This document shows positions 18,901 through 27,573 of a stretch of 64,000 nt of DNA, one piece after another. The translations under genes and the position numbers were made by a program. Under the pieces are notes generated by a model. It had not been told where the DNA came from. It did not search any database and worked only from the letters and a program-made list of their open reading frames with translations. Origin of the DNA: Pseudomonas viridiflava (GTDB taxonomy: Bacteria; Pseudomonadota; Gammaproteobacteria; Pseudomonadales; Pseudomonadaceae); assembly GCF_900591205.1 (NCBI RefSeq), contig NZ_UUPU01000006.1, forward strand, positions 1-64,000. Reading direction: 5' to 3'. Each line of letters opens with the position of its first letter. Positions within the stretch are counted from its first letter, which is position 1.

Positions 18901-20826
18901 GACGCAAAAAAGGCCATGACTGCGGTCTACAACGAACTGAAAACCCAGGTCCGGAGGCTCAACGTGACATGGCGCCTGCTCAGCAGCGCGACACCGGAAC
19001 AGCACGCCGCGCTGACCACGCAACATGCCCAGCAAGTGCGGAAAACAGCAGAGATACGTACCCGGTTCAAGGCATTGCTGCACACGTTTGAAGCGCGCAG
19101 CTTGCCATCCCAGGCGCTGCGCGAGCGAATGGTCAAGACCGGGCAGGACCTGGAGAAGGTCGGCGGCGCCAGGGTGCATGTGCAGGACCGGGCGAAAGTC
19201 CTCGAAACCCTGTGGGATGAACGCGAGTCGCAGCAGCTTTACCTGCAAGGCTGGGCCGAAAGCCTGCAATACAGCGACAGGGGGGAGCCGATGTCCGAGC
19301 TGGCCCGGCGCATGGTCATCGAGCGTGTCCTGGGCAATGACGCAGGCTTCAACGAGCACCTGGCCAGGACCCTCGACCTCAAGCAAACGAGGCAACGCCA
19401 GGCCGACCTCTCGAGCGCGATGGAGCGGCTGCTGGAACAAATGGAACAAGACTCCGCGGCTGGCCGTGCGATCAGAAGAACCGTGCTGGAAAGCATCCAG
19501 CGACCTCAGTACTTCTTTGCCGAGAACCTGAAGCTCAAGCTGATCGAGCCGCTGTCGTGGCTGTGTGTCGACACCACGAATATTTTCCTGACCGCCCAGG
19601 AAGCCCTGTACATCGAACGGCTTGATCGCCTGCAGCTCAGGGAAGTTCTCAACAGCCACGTAGAAGTACGCAGCAGTAACGAGTACCCGTTGAATGAACA
19701 ACGTGCAGTGTACGAAACCGTGATCAAAAAATACCGCCAGTATGAAAACGCCATTCAAGCGTTACTCAGCATCGGTTCCGACAGCGTGTCAACAGTGTAC
19801 GCCCCGGAGTTTCTGGAGCGCCTGCAAGCGGCCCGGACACTGGCCGACAACGAGCTGGAAAGCGTGGTCGGCAATCAGGAACAATTGGACGTGCAACTGC
19901 CCCTGTCGAAAAACCTGCGGCCCAAGGCACCCGCCAAACGGGTGTTCAAGACCCGCCATCAAGACTCGTTGATCGGCGATTTCACGCCCAAGGATGCACA
20001 GCATCCCAACGACCGCATGGTGATCAACGACAGCCTTACCGACGCCGCGATTGCCGCGTTCGACGCCTCCACTCAAGGCTGGCAAGCGGCTGAGGGGCCC
20101 GTGAAACCTGACTGGCAGCTGCCCGTGCCCGAGGGCGAGACCTTCACCGAACTCAGCGCACGCGGCTTTGCGTTACTCAAGGAGCGCAACGCGATCAGGG
20201 ACCTGATCGCTATTCAACAACGCAGCCTGGATGACCCGCCGACCCGCGAGCAGGTCAACCCGGGCGATTGGGATCTGTTGCTGACGGAACACGCCACTAA
20301 ACTCACGCAGATTTCCGACACGATCGACCAGAAATTCCCCGGCAGGCCGGGCCCCAAGGCGCGCAGCGACGAATTTCGCGCCAATGCCCGAGACCTGCTG
20401 CGCCAGGCCAAGGCGCTGTGCAGCGCCGCGTACAAGCAGCAACTGCCCACCATGGAGGCGCTTGACTACCTGTGGCGCCAGAGGGCGATTGATATCAACC
20501 TGACGAGTGCCGCCGACCCTGGGCGGCCAACCTTGCGCGGGGATTTCTTTACCGAATACGCGGTGTACGACAAGGCGCAAAGGCCCCCCACCGTGCTCTG
20601 GTATGCGCACTTTCACTATGCCACGGCGGATGCCGCGCCTGCCCAGTACACGCGTGCGCACCTCAAGTTGCCCGAGCAACGCAAGTACACTCAGAAAGAC
20701 TTGCTCAAGCAGCACCTGGAGTCCGGTTCACGGAGCGCCGAGCCGCTGGGCAAAATCATCTACATATTGATCACTCCGCCCCAGGACCAGCTGTTTCTGG
20801 CCATAGCCCCGAGACGAAGCGAGTGA
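15982..20826 (+). CDS. Dermonecrotic-toxin-like protein (DUF6543 type)
   Basis: This is a very large protein of about 1614 residues. The ATG at 15982 is preferred over 15964 because AAGGA lies eight bases upstream. Composition and style match Pseudomonas proteins annotated dermonecrotic toxin domain or DUF6543. A long N-terminal region is followed by two hydrophobic segments near residues 715-737 and 758-776 (helical-hairpin-like), then long charged helical stretches and a C-terminal domain ending near the sequence LFLAIAPRRSE. There is no Sec signal peptide, RHS/YD repeats or obvious nuclease motif. Such proteins are suspected effectors; secretion route and target are unknown. No immunity-like gene follows, and the next gene is convergent. 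Confidence 0.72.
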   Translation: MPSLSTPSTASPIELAVRTQFAGRPSLRSVVTQLLCASLRATYPPLTFAADQLRLALPRAGGGRSLEPLVDVALGYLADGRFPDISTRQGVDAYLADTIGTRLGSGMDPTWSYDLRVVRGLVHELSTLVAIAFQDALAQFWGQPDNDSRWAWLSQLLQGNLRTAAIRRSGPDSLQLQRLIALADCPDRQARTLLPGPNNGIHAYTLETEVTWAGHSVRLQTCDILVATPERVWLYRLSGTIEPYANVDAFAEVWGSRLTQQYVADSLTWRQYEPDGSIFDNQAALVLNQQLEDLAAVTLPARSTVAALEQRFAAITDPSLLFAGQAVAPSRPQIEAGLPQWLRQACAADRFAYRQCLLQEASFKARNNGDSYLNGLDSLKVFAAKALNARLDAQHPKATGWDAEQVQLTFKVAVGDLGSGYLESVQMSLTELALKNLSGKPRGQMSVARLDGHPVEAWLTPSFVEQLVERVNIGETYPQHLREHLIDNRVQAQRREDLFSQQRPIQWVTLALEQLIRGEHGLTRRGYWYVSAVFNTSRAQRRVDADEIVMRPLAFVRKPEARADVVENMFIIEPRNGGQGPHLLVRPSCPQALLQFESRAALLAAIVQPGPLQDSVLTWLPDHARAVYSNGGFIEPHYVRFGLGSEFDSLPPKPEPAALAGLRDTSADELLQALATGKLMHYLFVSEVRSLVGQAERDSTSNTESRWALILEGLQLSFNTLLTVVRGPVAVVGWLMQLARGLQQDIPALESHDPSARELAWVDLLINISLLLLHMGQPGEPPRGGQTASYRELALDPLRRPVPGEERVPPVAIKRGTVALAAEPPGAGHTLVDFERSLAGDRASGRVLEHLIEISVPWPEPLPEPISLGEFQGLYKIGTRWHATLGGLLFRVRIVPGFGEVFIIHPEKPEQPGVKLKALGQGRWVLDRGIRLVGGGRGRVEAQRQKNAEKAEQLKTQMQGIMAEIEPLTQPITDAKKAMTAVYNELKTQVRRLNVTWRLLSSATPEQHAALTTQHAQQVRKTAEIRTRFKALLHTFEARSLPSQALRERMVKTGQDLEKVGGARVHVQDRAKVLETLWDERESQQLYLQGWAESLQYSDRGEPMSELARRMVIERVLGNDAGFNEHLARTLDLKQTRQRQADLSSAMERLLEQMEQDSAAGRAIRRTVLESIQRPQYFFAENLKLKLIEPLSWLCVDTTNIFLTAQEALYIERLDRLQLREVLNSHVEVRSSNEYPLNEQRAVYETVIKKYRQYENAIQALLSIGSDSVSTVYAPEFLERLQAARTLADNELESVVGNQEQLDVQLPLSKNLRPKAPAKRVFKTRHQDSLIGDFTPKDAQHPNDRMVINDSLTDAAIAAFDASTQGWQAAEGPVKPDWQLPVPEGETFTELSARGFALLKERNAIRDLIAIQQRSLDDPPTREQVNPGDWDLLLTEHATKLTQISDTIDQKFPGRPGPKARSDEFRANARDLLRQAKALCSAAYKQQLPTMEALDYLWRQRAIDINLTSAADPGRPTLRGDFFTEYAVYDKAQRPPTVLWYAHFHYATADAAPAQYTRAHLKLPEQRKYTQKDLLKQHLESGSRSAEPLGKIIYILITPPQDQLFLAIAPRRSE

Positions 20827-20833
20827 ATGCAGG

Positions 20834-20858
20834 CGCCGGGCACGTTGCAGGCCCGGCG
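20834..20858. terminator. Bidirectional hairpin between convergent genes
   Basis: A perfect 8-bp stem CGCCGGGC/GCCCGGCG (20834-20841 and 20851-20858) lies between the stop of the toxin-like gene and the stop of the MMPL gene. It lacks a clear T run on either strand, so it is a candidate shared terminator. Confidence 0.55.
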
Positions 20859-20867
20859 ACCCGCAAC

Positions 20868-23243
20868 TCAGTGGGCAAACAGCGAGTTACCCTTCTGCCC
20901 CGCCAGCTTCTCGGGTTTGATCAGGAAACGTGCCAGCGCCGGCAACAGCCACAGCGCGCCGAACATGTTCCACAGCAGCATGAAGGTTAGCATCAGGCCC
21001 ATGTCGGCCTGGAACTTGATGGCCGAGAAAATCCAGGTGCACACGCCGATCGCCAGGCACAGGCCGGTGAACAACACGGCTTTACCGGTGGACTTGAGCG
21101 TCTGGTAGTACGCCTCTTGCAGTGGCAACCCGGCGCGCAGGAAGCTTTCCAGGCGGCTGTAGATATAGATGCCGTAGTCCACGCCGATCCCCACGCCGAG
21201 CGCCACCACCGGCAAGGTCGCCACCTTGACGCCGATGCCCATAAACGCCATCAACGCGTTGCCCAGTACCGAGGTCAGCACCAGCGGCAGCACGATGCAC
21301 AGGGTCGCCGCCCAGGAACGGAAGGTAATCATGCACATGGTGGCCACGCACAGGTACACCAGGATCAGGATGGTCAGCTCGGACTCTTTGATCACCTCGT
21401 TGGTGGCCGCCTCGATCCCGGCGTTACCGGCGGCAAGAATGAATTCCAGCCCGTCCTTGTTGTTTTCCTTGGCGAAATCCTGCACCGCGTGCACCGCACG
21501 GTCGAGGGTTTCGGCCTTGTGGTCGTTGAGGAACACCAGGACCGGCGCCAGCGAGCAATTGTTGTTGTACAGACCGTCAGCGCGGGCGATGGAGTTGTTC
21601 AGCACGTCGGGGTTGCGCGACAGGGTTTCCCATTTCAGGTTGCCCTCGTTCATGCCCTTGATCATCTGCTTGGACACGGTCACCAGCGAGATCGCCGACT
21701 GCACGCCTTCGGTGTTCTGCATCTTCCACATCAACTGGTCGATGGGCGCCATGGCTTCATAGCGCGAGCAGCCTTCGGCCTTGGTCTTGACCATCACCAC
21801 CAGCACGTCGGAGCTGGTTGAGTAGTTGCTGATGATGAAGTTGTTGTCTTTGTTGTAGCGCGAGTCCGGGCGCAGTTCCGGCGCGCCCTGGTCGAGGTCG
21901 CCGATCTTCAGGTTCTGGCTGTACCAGAGGCCGCCACCGAAAGCGACCAGCGCCAGCAGGATCGAGACCGGCGCGACTTTAGCGCTGGCGAATTTCGACA
22001 GCAGACGCCAGAACGGGTGGTCACGGTGCGCATCCTTCTTGCTCCGGGCGATAGCGCGCTGACTGATGCCGGCATAGGAGATTGCCACCGGCAGTAGGAT
22101 CAGGTTGGTGAACACGATCACCGCCACACCAATGGAGGCGCCGATGGCCAGTTCACGGATCACGCCGATGTCGATGATCAGCAGCGTGATAAAGCCCACC
22201 GCATCCGCGAGGATCGCGATCATCCCGGGCAGAAACAGTTGCCGGAAGGTGCGGCGTGCGGCCGTGAGCGCGTTGTCCGCCTCACTCGATTGCAGGGCGA
22301 TACCGTTGATTTTCTGCACGCCATGGGAAATACCGATGGCGAAAATCAGGAACGGCACCAGCATCGAGTACGGATCGAGGCCGAAGCCGAAGAAGTGCAT
22401 CAAACCGAGTTGCCAGACCACCGCCACCAGCGTAGTGCTCAACACCGCGATAGTGCTGCGCAGGCAGTTGGTGAACCACAGCAGCAGGATCAAGGTGATG
22501 ACGAACGCGACGCCGAAGAACAGCACCACCATCACCAGGCCGTCGATCAAATCGCCGACCTTCTTGGCAAAGCCGACGATATGGATCTTGACGTTGGGGT
22601 TCTGCGCCTCGAACTTGTCGCGGATCTTGTCTTCGAGTTCATGGGAGAACTTGCGGTAGTCCAGGGCCAGCAACTTGCCCTGGTCCTGCGGGTCCGGATA
22701 GGACTCCAGCAACGGGATATCGACGATGCTCGACTTGAAGTCGTTAGCCACCAGGCGCCCGACCTGGCCGGACTTGAGCACGTTGTTGCGCAACTGGTCG
22801 AGGCTCTGCGCCGAGCCGTTGTAGCTCTGCGGGATCACTTCACCACCGGCAAAGCCTTCTTCGGTCACCTCGGTCCAGCGCACGCTGGGGCTCCACAGCG
22901 ACTTGAGGCCCGAGCGGTCGACGCCGGAGATGTAGAACACCTCGTCGTTGATCTGGCGCAGGGTCTCCATGTACTCCTTGGTGAAGATGTCACCGTCCTT
23001 GGCCTCCACCGAGATGCGTACGGTGTTGCCCAGGTTGGCCAATTCGTTACGGTGCTCCATCATCTTTTCGATGAAGGGATGCGTAAGGGGGATCATCTTT
23101 TCAAAGCTGGTGGACGGGCGAATCAACGTCGCCTGCCAGAACAGGAAAATGCTCACCAGCAGGCAGATCACGATCACTGCCGGGCGGTTGTTGAAGATCA
23201 GGCGCTCAAGAAAGGTCGCTTTATCGTTGTGATGACTGCTCAT
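20868..23243 (-). CDS. MMPL/RND-family transporter
   Basis: This 791-residue permease has the RND/MMPL layout: an N-terminal membrane segment, a large periplasmic loop (about residues 45-220), a block of six membrane helices, a second periplasmic loop and a second block of helices. Segments such as VDYGIYIYSRLESFLRAG and AIGISHGVQKINGIAL lie in the conserved helix 4 regions. There is no partner membrane-fusion protein nearby, so it is likely a lipid/hydrophobe exporter of the SSD-containing type, not a drug pump. It is 15 nt downstream of the YCF48-type gene in one operon. In other pseudomonads I recall such pairs beside DUF1302/DUF1329 genes, which are absent here. Confidence 0.88.
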   Translation of the reverse strand: MSSHHNDKATFLERLIFNNRPAVIVICLLVSIFLFWQATLIRPSTSFEKMIPLTHPFIEKMMEHRNELANLGNTVRISVEAKDGDIFTKEYMETLRQINDEVFYISGVDRSGLKSLWSPSVRWTEVTEEGFAGGEVIPQSYNGSAQSLDQLRNNVLKSGQVGRLVANDFKSSIVDIPLLESYPDPQDQGKLLALDYRKFSHELEDKIRDKFEAQNPNVKIHIVGFAKKVGDLIDGLVMVVLFFGVAFVITLILLLWFTNCLRSTIAVLSTTLVAVVWQLGLMHFFGFGLDPYSMLVPFLIFAIGISHGVQKINGIALQSSEADNALTAARRTFRQLFLPGMIAILADAVGFITLLIIDIGVIRELAIGASIGVAVIVFTNLILLPVAISYAGISQRAIARSKKDAHRDHPFWRLLSKFASAKVAPVSILLALVAFGGGLWYSQNLKIGDLDQGAPELRPDSRYNKDNNFIISNYSTSSDVLVVMVKTKAEGCSRYEAMAPIDQLMWKMQNTEGVQSAISLVTVSKQMIKGMNEGNLKWETLSRNPDVLNNSIARADGLYNNNCSLAPVLVFLNDHKAETLDRAVHAVQDFAKENNKDGLEFILAAGNAGIEAATNEVIKESELTILILVYLCVATMCMITFRSWAATLCIVLPLVLTSVLGNALMAFMGIGVKVATLPVVALGVGIGVDYGIYIYSRLESFLRAGLPLQEAYYQTLKSTGKAVLFTGLCLAIGVCTWIFSAIKFQADMGLMLTFMLLWNMFGALWLLPALARFLIKPEKLAGQKGNSLFAH

Positions 23244-23258
23244 TCTTTCCCCGCCTTC

Positions 23259-24308
23259 TTATTGTTTTGTCGGTTCGGCGCCGGTGGCCGTGGCGACACG
23301 CACACCACCCTGCCCGGCCAGAATCAAGTTGCCATTGCCTGCTGCCGTCACCGACGAAAGCGAGATGCGATCCGGGCGATTGAACACGCTGAAGGTCACC
23401 CCATCGTCATGGCTGACCACCACGCTGCCGCCGTTACCCACGACAACGATGGCACCGTCATCGAGCAACGTGGCGCCCGACAGGCCGAATTCCAGGGCTC
23501 CGCGTGCCGCGTTCAATTCGACTTGTTCCCAGGTGCTGCCAAAATCCGTGGAGCGATACAGGTTGCCGCGCAAGCCGTAGGCCAGCAGGGTGTGCGGCTG
23601 TGCCGTGCTGATCACGCCGAACAACGAACCCTCGTAGGGGCCTTCGAGTTTTTCCCAGGTCTGGCCGTCGTCGCTGGAGCGGAACATGCTGCCCTGCTCG
23701 CCGACGATAAACAGGCCGGCGTCCTTGATAGAGGCGATGGCGTTGAGGTGGAACTGGTCTTCGTTGTCGAGGCGGTCGCTGACGTCTTCCCAGGTTTTGC
23801 CGCCGTCAGTGGTTTCGATCAGCGCACCGTAGGCACCCACGGCCAGGCCGTGTTGGGCGTCCTTGAACCACACATCGAGTAACGGGGCTTCGCGCTTAAG
23901 GTCCTGGTATTGCTGGGTCCAGGTGGCGCCGCCGTCGGAACTGGCGAGGATCTGCGCATCATGGCCCACCGCCCAACCCTGCTTGTCGTCGACGAAATAC
24001 ACCGCCGTGAGCAGTTGCCGAGTCGGCACTTTGGCCTGGGCCCAGGTGCTGCCCTGGTCATCGGAATAGAGGATGTGCCCGCGATCACCGACCGCCACCA
24101 GGCGTTTGCCTGCATGGACCACGTCGATCATCAGGCCCTTGGCGGCCTTGGGGGACTCAATGGCAAACACCGCCGCAGCGGTGGGATCGCTGGCGGCCTG
24201 GGCGGCTGTGACGCCGAACCCAAACAGCGAGAGCGCTGCGGCCAGCATCGCAACCCTGCGTGCGGCGCGTGGGCGGCAAACAACCCAACCCATGACAGGC
24301 TCACTCAT
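23259..24308 (-). CDS. YCF48/HCF136-type exported propeller
   Basis: This protein has about 349 residues from the ATG at 24308, where GGAGAAAGG gives a good ribosome binding site. After an N-terminal signal segment (RRVAMLAAALSLFGFGVTAAQA) come repeated BNR-like blades with Asp-box sequences such as SDDQGSTWAQAKV, SSDGGATWTQQY, TTDGGKTWEDV and SSDDGQTWEKL. These are characteristic of the YCF48/photosystem II stability factor HCF136 fold. In heterotrophs these periplasmic propellers accompany MMPL transporters, as here. It probably serves as a periplasmic partner or substrate chaperone. It heads the two-gene operon and diverges from the oxidoreductase gene at 24593. Confidence 0.88.
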   Translation of the reverse strand: MSEPVMGWVVCRPRAARRVAMLAAALSLFGFGVTAAQAASDPTAAAVFAIESPKAAKGLMIDVVHAGKRLVAVGDRGHILYSDDQGSTWAQAKVPTRQLLTAVYFVDDKQGWAVGHDAQILASSDGGATWTQQYQDLKREAPLLDVWFKDAQHGLAVGAYGALIETTDGGKTWEDVSDRLDNEDQFHLNAIASIKDAGLFIVGEQGSMFRSSDDGQTWEKLEGPYEGSLFGVISTAQPHTLLAYGLRGNLYRSTDFGSTWEQVELNAARGALEFGLSGATLLDDGAIVVVGNGGSVVVSHDDGVTFSVFNRPDRISLSSVTAAGNGNLILAGQGGVRVATATGAEPTKQ

Positions 24309-24507
24309 AGACCTTTCTCCCGATTTATTATTGTTAGGTCGTCTTGCCTTCCTGGCCTCTGAAACCTGCAATCTAGAGCGCCCGAGGAAGCAGGGGCCAT
24401 CCTATCGGGCTTTCGAATCGTCTGACAATCGGCGCTACGTTATCTTTTGTTAACTAGCGGCTTCGGGCCATGCCCTGAATATGCCTGCATCAGCCAGACT
24501 GATTAAT

Positions 24508-24551
24508 GAATTTTTATTCCATCTATTGAATTTAGAGAATTTTTATTCCAT
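24508..24551 (+). promoter_or_regulatory. Paired 15-bp operator-like repeats
   Basis: GAATTTTTATTCCAT occurs exactly twice, at 24508-24522 and 24537-24551, 29 bp apart, in the region between the divergent YCF48 and Gfo/Idh/MocA genes. Each copy contains GAAT-TTTT-ATTC and, on the other strand, GGAA-N6-TTC, close to the spacing of RpiR-type operator half sites. They lie 42-85 nt before the oxidoreductase ATG, so they probably control it. No regulator gene is adjacent. Confidence 0.5.
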
Positions 24552-24592
24552 TAATAGCCTTCCTGACAACAATAATCCAAAGGACCACGGCT

Positions 24593-25708
24593 ATGCGTGA
24601 ACTCGGAATCGGCTTGATCGGTACAGGCTTCATGGGCCGCGCCCATGCGCTGGCGTTCAACAATGCCCGGGCGGTATTCGAACTGCCGGTCACCCTCAAG
24701 CTGGCCGCCCTGGCCGATGCCGACACCGAACGGGCGCAACATTGCGCCAAGGCATGGGGGTTTGCCCAGGCCCACGGCGACTGGCAGGCGCTGATCAACG
24801 ACCCCACAGTGGACGTCGTGGCCATTACCACACCCAACCATCTGCACTACCCCATGGCCATGGCCGCGATTGCCGCGGGCAAGGCGGTGTATTGCGAAAA
24901 ACCCCTGGCGGTCAGCCTGGAACAGGCCGACGCCATGCGCCGCGCCGCCAGCACGGCCGGGGTGGTGACGCGGGTCGGCTACAACTACCAGCACAACCCG
25001 ATGATCAGCCTGGCGCGGCAGATGATCGCCAACGGCGAGCTTGGCGAAATCATCAGCTTCCAGGGCGAGTTCAGTGAAGACTTCATGGCCGACCCGGCCT
25101 CGCCCTGGTCGTGGCGCTGTGAAGTGGCGCATGCCGGTGGCGCGCTGGCGGACCTGGGCAGCCACTTGCTGTCGATGGCGCGCTACCTGGTGGGCGAGGT
25201 GGTCAGTGTGTGTGCCGATACCCAGACCGTGCATGCCCAACGCCCTGCCGTCAAAGGCAGCGCCGAGCTGAAAACCATCGCAGTGGATGACCAGGTGCAC
25301 GCCCTGCTGCGCTTTGCCAACGGCGCACGCGGCACGGTGAGCAGCAGTTGGCTCAAGCACGGCTACAAGAACCATCTGAGTTTCGAGATCAGCGGCACTC
25401 AAGGCACGCTGGCGTTCGACCAGGAACGCCTGAACGAACTGCGCCTGTGCCGGGTCGGCCAGGACGGCTTCCAGCGGGTATTGGCCGGCCCCGCCCTGCC
25501 CGGCTACGCCGCCTTCAGCCCGGCTGCGGGGCACCAGTTGGGGTACAACGAACTGAAGACGCTGGAGGTGCAGGAATTGATCATGGCCGTGGCCGGCCAG
25601 GGCGCGGATGGCACAGACTTTGAAGCGGCGTGGGCGGTGGAGCGGTTGGCGACGGCGATTCGGGTGGCGGCTGCCGAGGAGCGCTGGGTAAAAGTGGACT
25701 CGGTCTGA
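24593..25708 (+). CDS. Gfo/Idh/MocA-family oxidoreductase
   Basis: This 371-residue NAD(P)-dependent sugar or polyol dehydrogenase-like protein has a nucleotide-binding motif GTGFMGRAHA near residues 10-19, the catalytic EKPLAVSLEQA with Lys near residue 101, and the family segment GGALADLGSHLLSMARYLVG with its conserved Asp and His in the C-terminal domain. Family members oxidise inositols, glucose and related sugars; the substrate cannot be set from sequence. AAGGA at about 24580 serves as ribosome binding site. It is monocistronic, followed by a REPIN. Two 15-bp repeats upstream suggest control by a sugar-responsive repressor. Confidence 0.88.
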   Translation: MRELGIGLIGTGFMGRAHALAFNNARAVFELPVTLKLAALADADTERAQHCAKAWGFAQAHGDWQALINDPTVDVVAITTPNHLHYPMAMAAIAAGKAVYCEKPLAVSLEQADAMRRAASTAGVVTRVGYNYQHNPMISLARQMIANGELGEIISFQGEFSEDFMADPASPWSWRCEVAHAGGALADLGSHLLSMARYLVGEVVSVCADTQTVHAQRPAVKGSAELKTIAVDDQVHALLRFANGARGTVSSSWLKHGYKNHLSFEISGTQGTLAFDQERLNELRLCRVGQDGFQRVLAGPALPGYAAFSPAAGHQLGYNELKTLEVQELIMAVAGQGADGTDFEAAWAVERLATAIRVAAAEERWVKVDSV

Positions 25709-25727
25709 AACACACTGCAAATCCCCT

Positions 25728-25814
25728 GTGGGAGGGGGCTTGCCCCGGATAGCGGTTCGTCAGCCAGTCTATTTTTAGCTGATGGACTGCTATCGGGGGC
25801 AAGCCCCCTCCCAC
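25728..25814. repeat. REPIN, family 2
   Basis: Inverted arms (25728-25747 and 25794-25814) of the GTGGGAGGGGGCTTGCC type flank a 46-nt centre that is itself partly palindromic (GATAGC with GCTATC). This family differs from the REPs at 56-13696. It separates the convergent oxidoreductase and acyl-CoA ligase genes and may act as a shared 3' structure. Confidence 0.85.
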
Positions 25815-25838
25815 ATTTGGGTCACCTACAGATTCAAG

Positions 25839-27542
25839 TCAGCGCAAGGCGCGGCGCAGTACTTTGCCTATGGTGGTCTTGGGCAGCTCGGTGGTGCGAA
25901 ACTCCACGTACTTGGGCATTTTGTACCCGGTCAGGTACTCACGGCAGTGCGCCAGAATCTGCTCCTGGGTCAGGTTCGGGTCCTTGCGCACCACAATGAT
26001 CTTGACCTTCTCACCGGTCACGCCATCCTCCACACCAATCGCCGCCACTTCGCCGACCCCCGGGTGCAACGCCACCACGTCCTCGATTTCATTGGGGTAC
26101 ACGTTGAAACCCGAGACCAGGATCATGTCCTTCTTGCGGTCCACCAGGCGAATATAGCCGCGCGCGTCCATCACCCCAATATCACCCGTCGATAGCCACC
26201 CTTCGGCATCCAGCACCTCGGCGGTGGCATCCGGGCGTTTCCAGTAGCCCTGCATCACCTGCGGGCCGCGCACTTGCAACTCGCCCTGCTCGCCGATATC
26301 CGCCAGCTCGCCGTCCTCACGAACAAACCGCACCCAGGTCGACGGCAAGGGCACGCCGATGCTGCCGGTAAACTCCATCTCGCGCATGCGCGCAATATTG
26401 ATCGGGCTGATGCTCACCACCGGCGAACACTCGGTGAGGCCGTAGCCTTCGATAATCGGCAGCCCGGTGACTTCCTTCCAGCGCTTGGCCACCGCCGTGT
26501 GCGTGGCCATGCCACCGGCGATCACCATGCGCAGGTCGGAAAAGTCCCGCGCACAGAACTCCGGGTTCTCCAGCAAGCCGTTGAACAGCGTGTTGACCCC
26601 GGCAATTCCGTTGAACCGCTCCTTGCGCAGAATCATCTGCACCCGTTTCACATCCCGTGGGTTGGCGATCAGGATGTTGCGCCCGCCCAGGCACATGAAC
26701 ATCAGGCAGTTCACCGTCAGCGAAAAGATGTGGTACAGCGGCAGCAAGGTAACGTTGGTTTCCTGCTTGTGCTGGTCCAGTTGGTCGCCGACCCAAGCCT
26801 TGGCTTGCAGCAGGTTGGCGATGATATTGCGGTGGCTGAGCATCACGCCCTTGGCATCCCCCGTGGTGCCGCCGGTGTATTGCAAAAAGGCCAGGTCGTC
26901 GAGGTGCATCTGCACCGGCAAGTGGTTCAGCCCCAGGCCCTGCTTGAGGGTCTGATTGAAACGCACCGAACCGCGCAAATTAAACTTGGGCACCTGTTTT
27001 TGCACGCTGCGCAGGATGAAGTTCATCGCCGCGCCCTTGAAGGTGCCGAGCAAGTCGCCGATGGCCGCCACCACCACGCGTTTGACGCTGCTGCCGCCGA
27101 TGACTTTCTCCAGGGTATGCGCGAAGTTTTCGAAGATCACCACGGTTTCGGCACCGCTGTCCTTGAGCAAATGCTTGAGTTCATGGGAGGTGTACAGCGG
27201 GTTGACGTTGACCACCACCGCCCCGGCCAGAATGGTGCCCAGGAGGCAGATCGGGTACTGCAAGCAGTTGGGCATCATCAGCGCCACACGGTCGCCGGGC
27301 TGCACGCCCTGGCCCTGCAGCCAGGCGGCAAACGCGACGCCTTGCAGCTGCCAGTCGGCGTAGGTCATTTCGGTGCCGATGCTGACGTAGGCGACGCGTT
27401 CGCGAAACTGCTCCAGGTGCTCCAGGAACACCTCGCGCAACGACGGGTAGTCTTCGATACCGGCATCAATGTCCGCCGGGACGCCGGGCAGGTAAGCGTT
27501 CAACCAGATCCGTTCGGTGTGTTCCTGGCTTACAGCGTTCAT
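25839..27542 (-). CDS. Long-chain fatty acyl-CoA ligase, FadD-like
   Basis: This 567-residue member of the AMP-binding adenylate-forming family has the P-loop-like motif YTGGTTGDAKGVMLSH, the A5 motif GYGLTECSP, the hinge region STGDIGVMD with VDRKKDMILVSGFNVYPNEIED, and the C-terminal catalytic lysine in PKTTIGKVLRR. Length and motif order match FadD. It should activate free fatty acids released from alkane or ester oxidation to acyl-CoA. It is the last gene of the minus-strand catabolic unit, 31 nt after the thiolase gene. Chain-length preference cannot be read from the sequence. Confidence 0.93.
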   Translation of the reverse strand: MNAVSQEHTERIWLNAYLPGVPADIDAGIEDYPSLREVFLEHLEQFRERVAYVSIGTEMTYADWQLQGVAFAAWLQGQGVQPGDRVALMMPNCLQYPICLLGTILAGAVVVNVNPLYTSHELKHLLKDSGAETVVIFENFAHTLEKVIGGSSVKRVVVAAIGDLLGTFKGAAMNFILRSVQKQVPKFNLRGSVRFNQTLKQGLGLNHLPVQMHLDDLAFLQYTGGTTGDAKGVMLSHRNIIANLLQAKAWVGDQLDQHKQETNVTLLPLYHIFSLTVNCLMFMCLGGRNILIANPRDVKRVQMILRKERFNGIAGVNTLFNGLLENPEFCARDFSDLRMVIAGGMATHTAVAKRWKEVTGLPIIEGYGLTECSPVVSISPINIARMREMEFTGSIGVPLPSTWVRFVREDGELADIGEQGELQVRGPQVMQGYWKRPDATAEVLDAEGWLSTGDIGVMDARGYIRLVDRKKDMILVSGFNVYPNEIEDVVALHPGVGEVAAIGVEDGVTGEKVKIIVVRKDPNLTQEQILAHCREYLTGYKMPKYVEFRTTELPKTTIGKVLRRALR

Positions 27543-27573
27543 GGCAGTCTCCTTGTTGTTGTTTTTGACAGCG

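Noticed and set aside
22239-23882. 547-codon plus-strand frame across the MMPL and YCF48 genes
   Set aside because: It crosses two well-supported minus-strand genes and their intergenic gap, has no recognisable domain, and has a His/Arg-rich composition typical of antisense frames.
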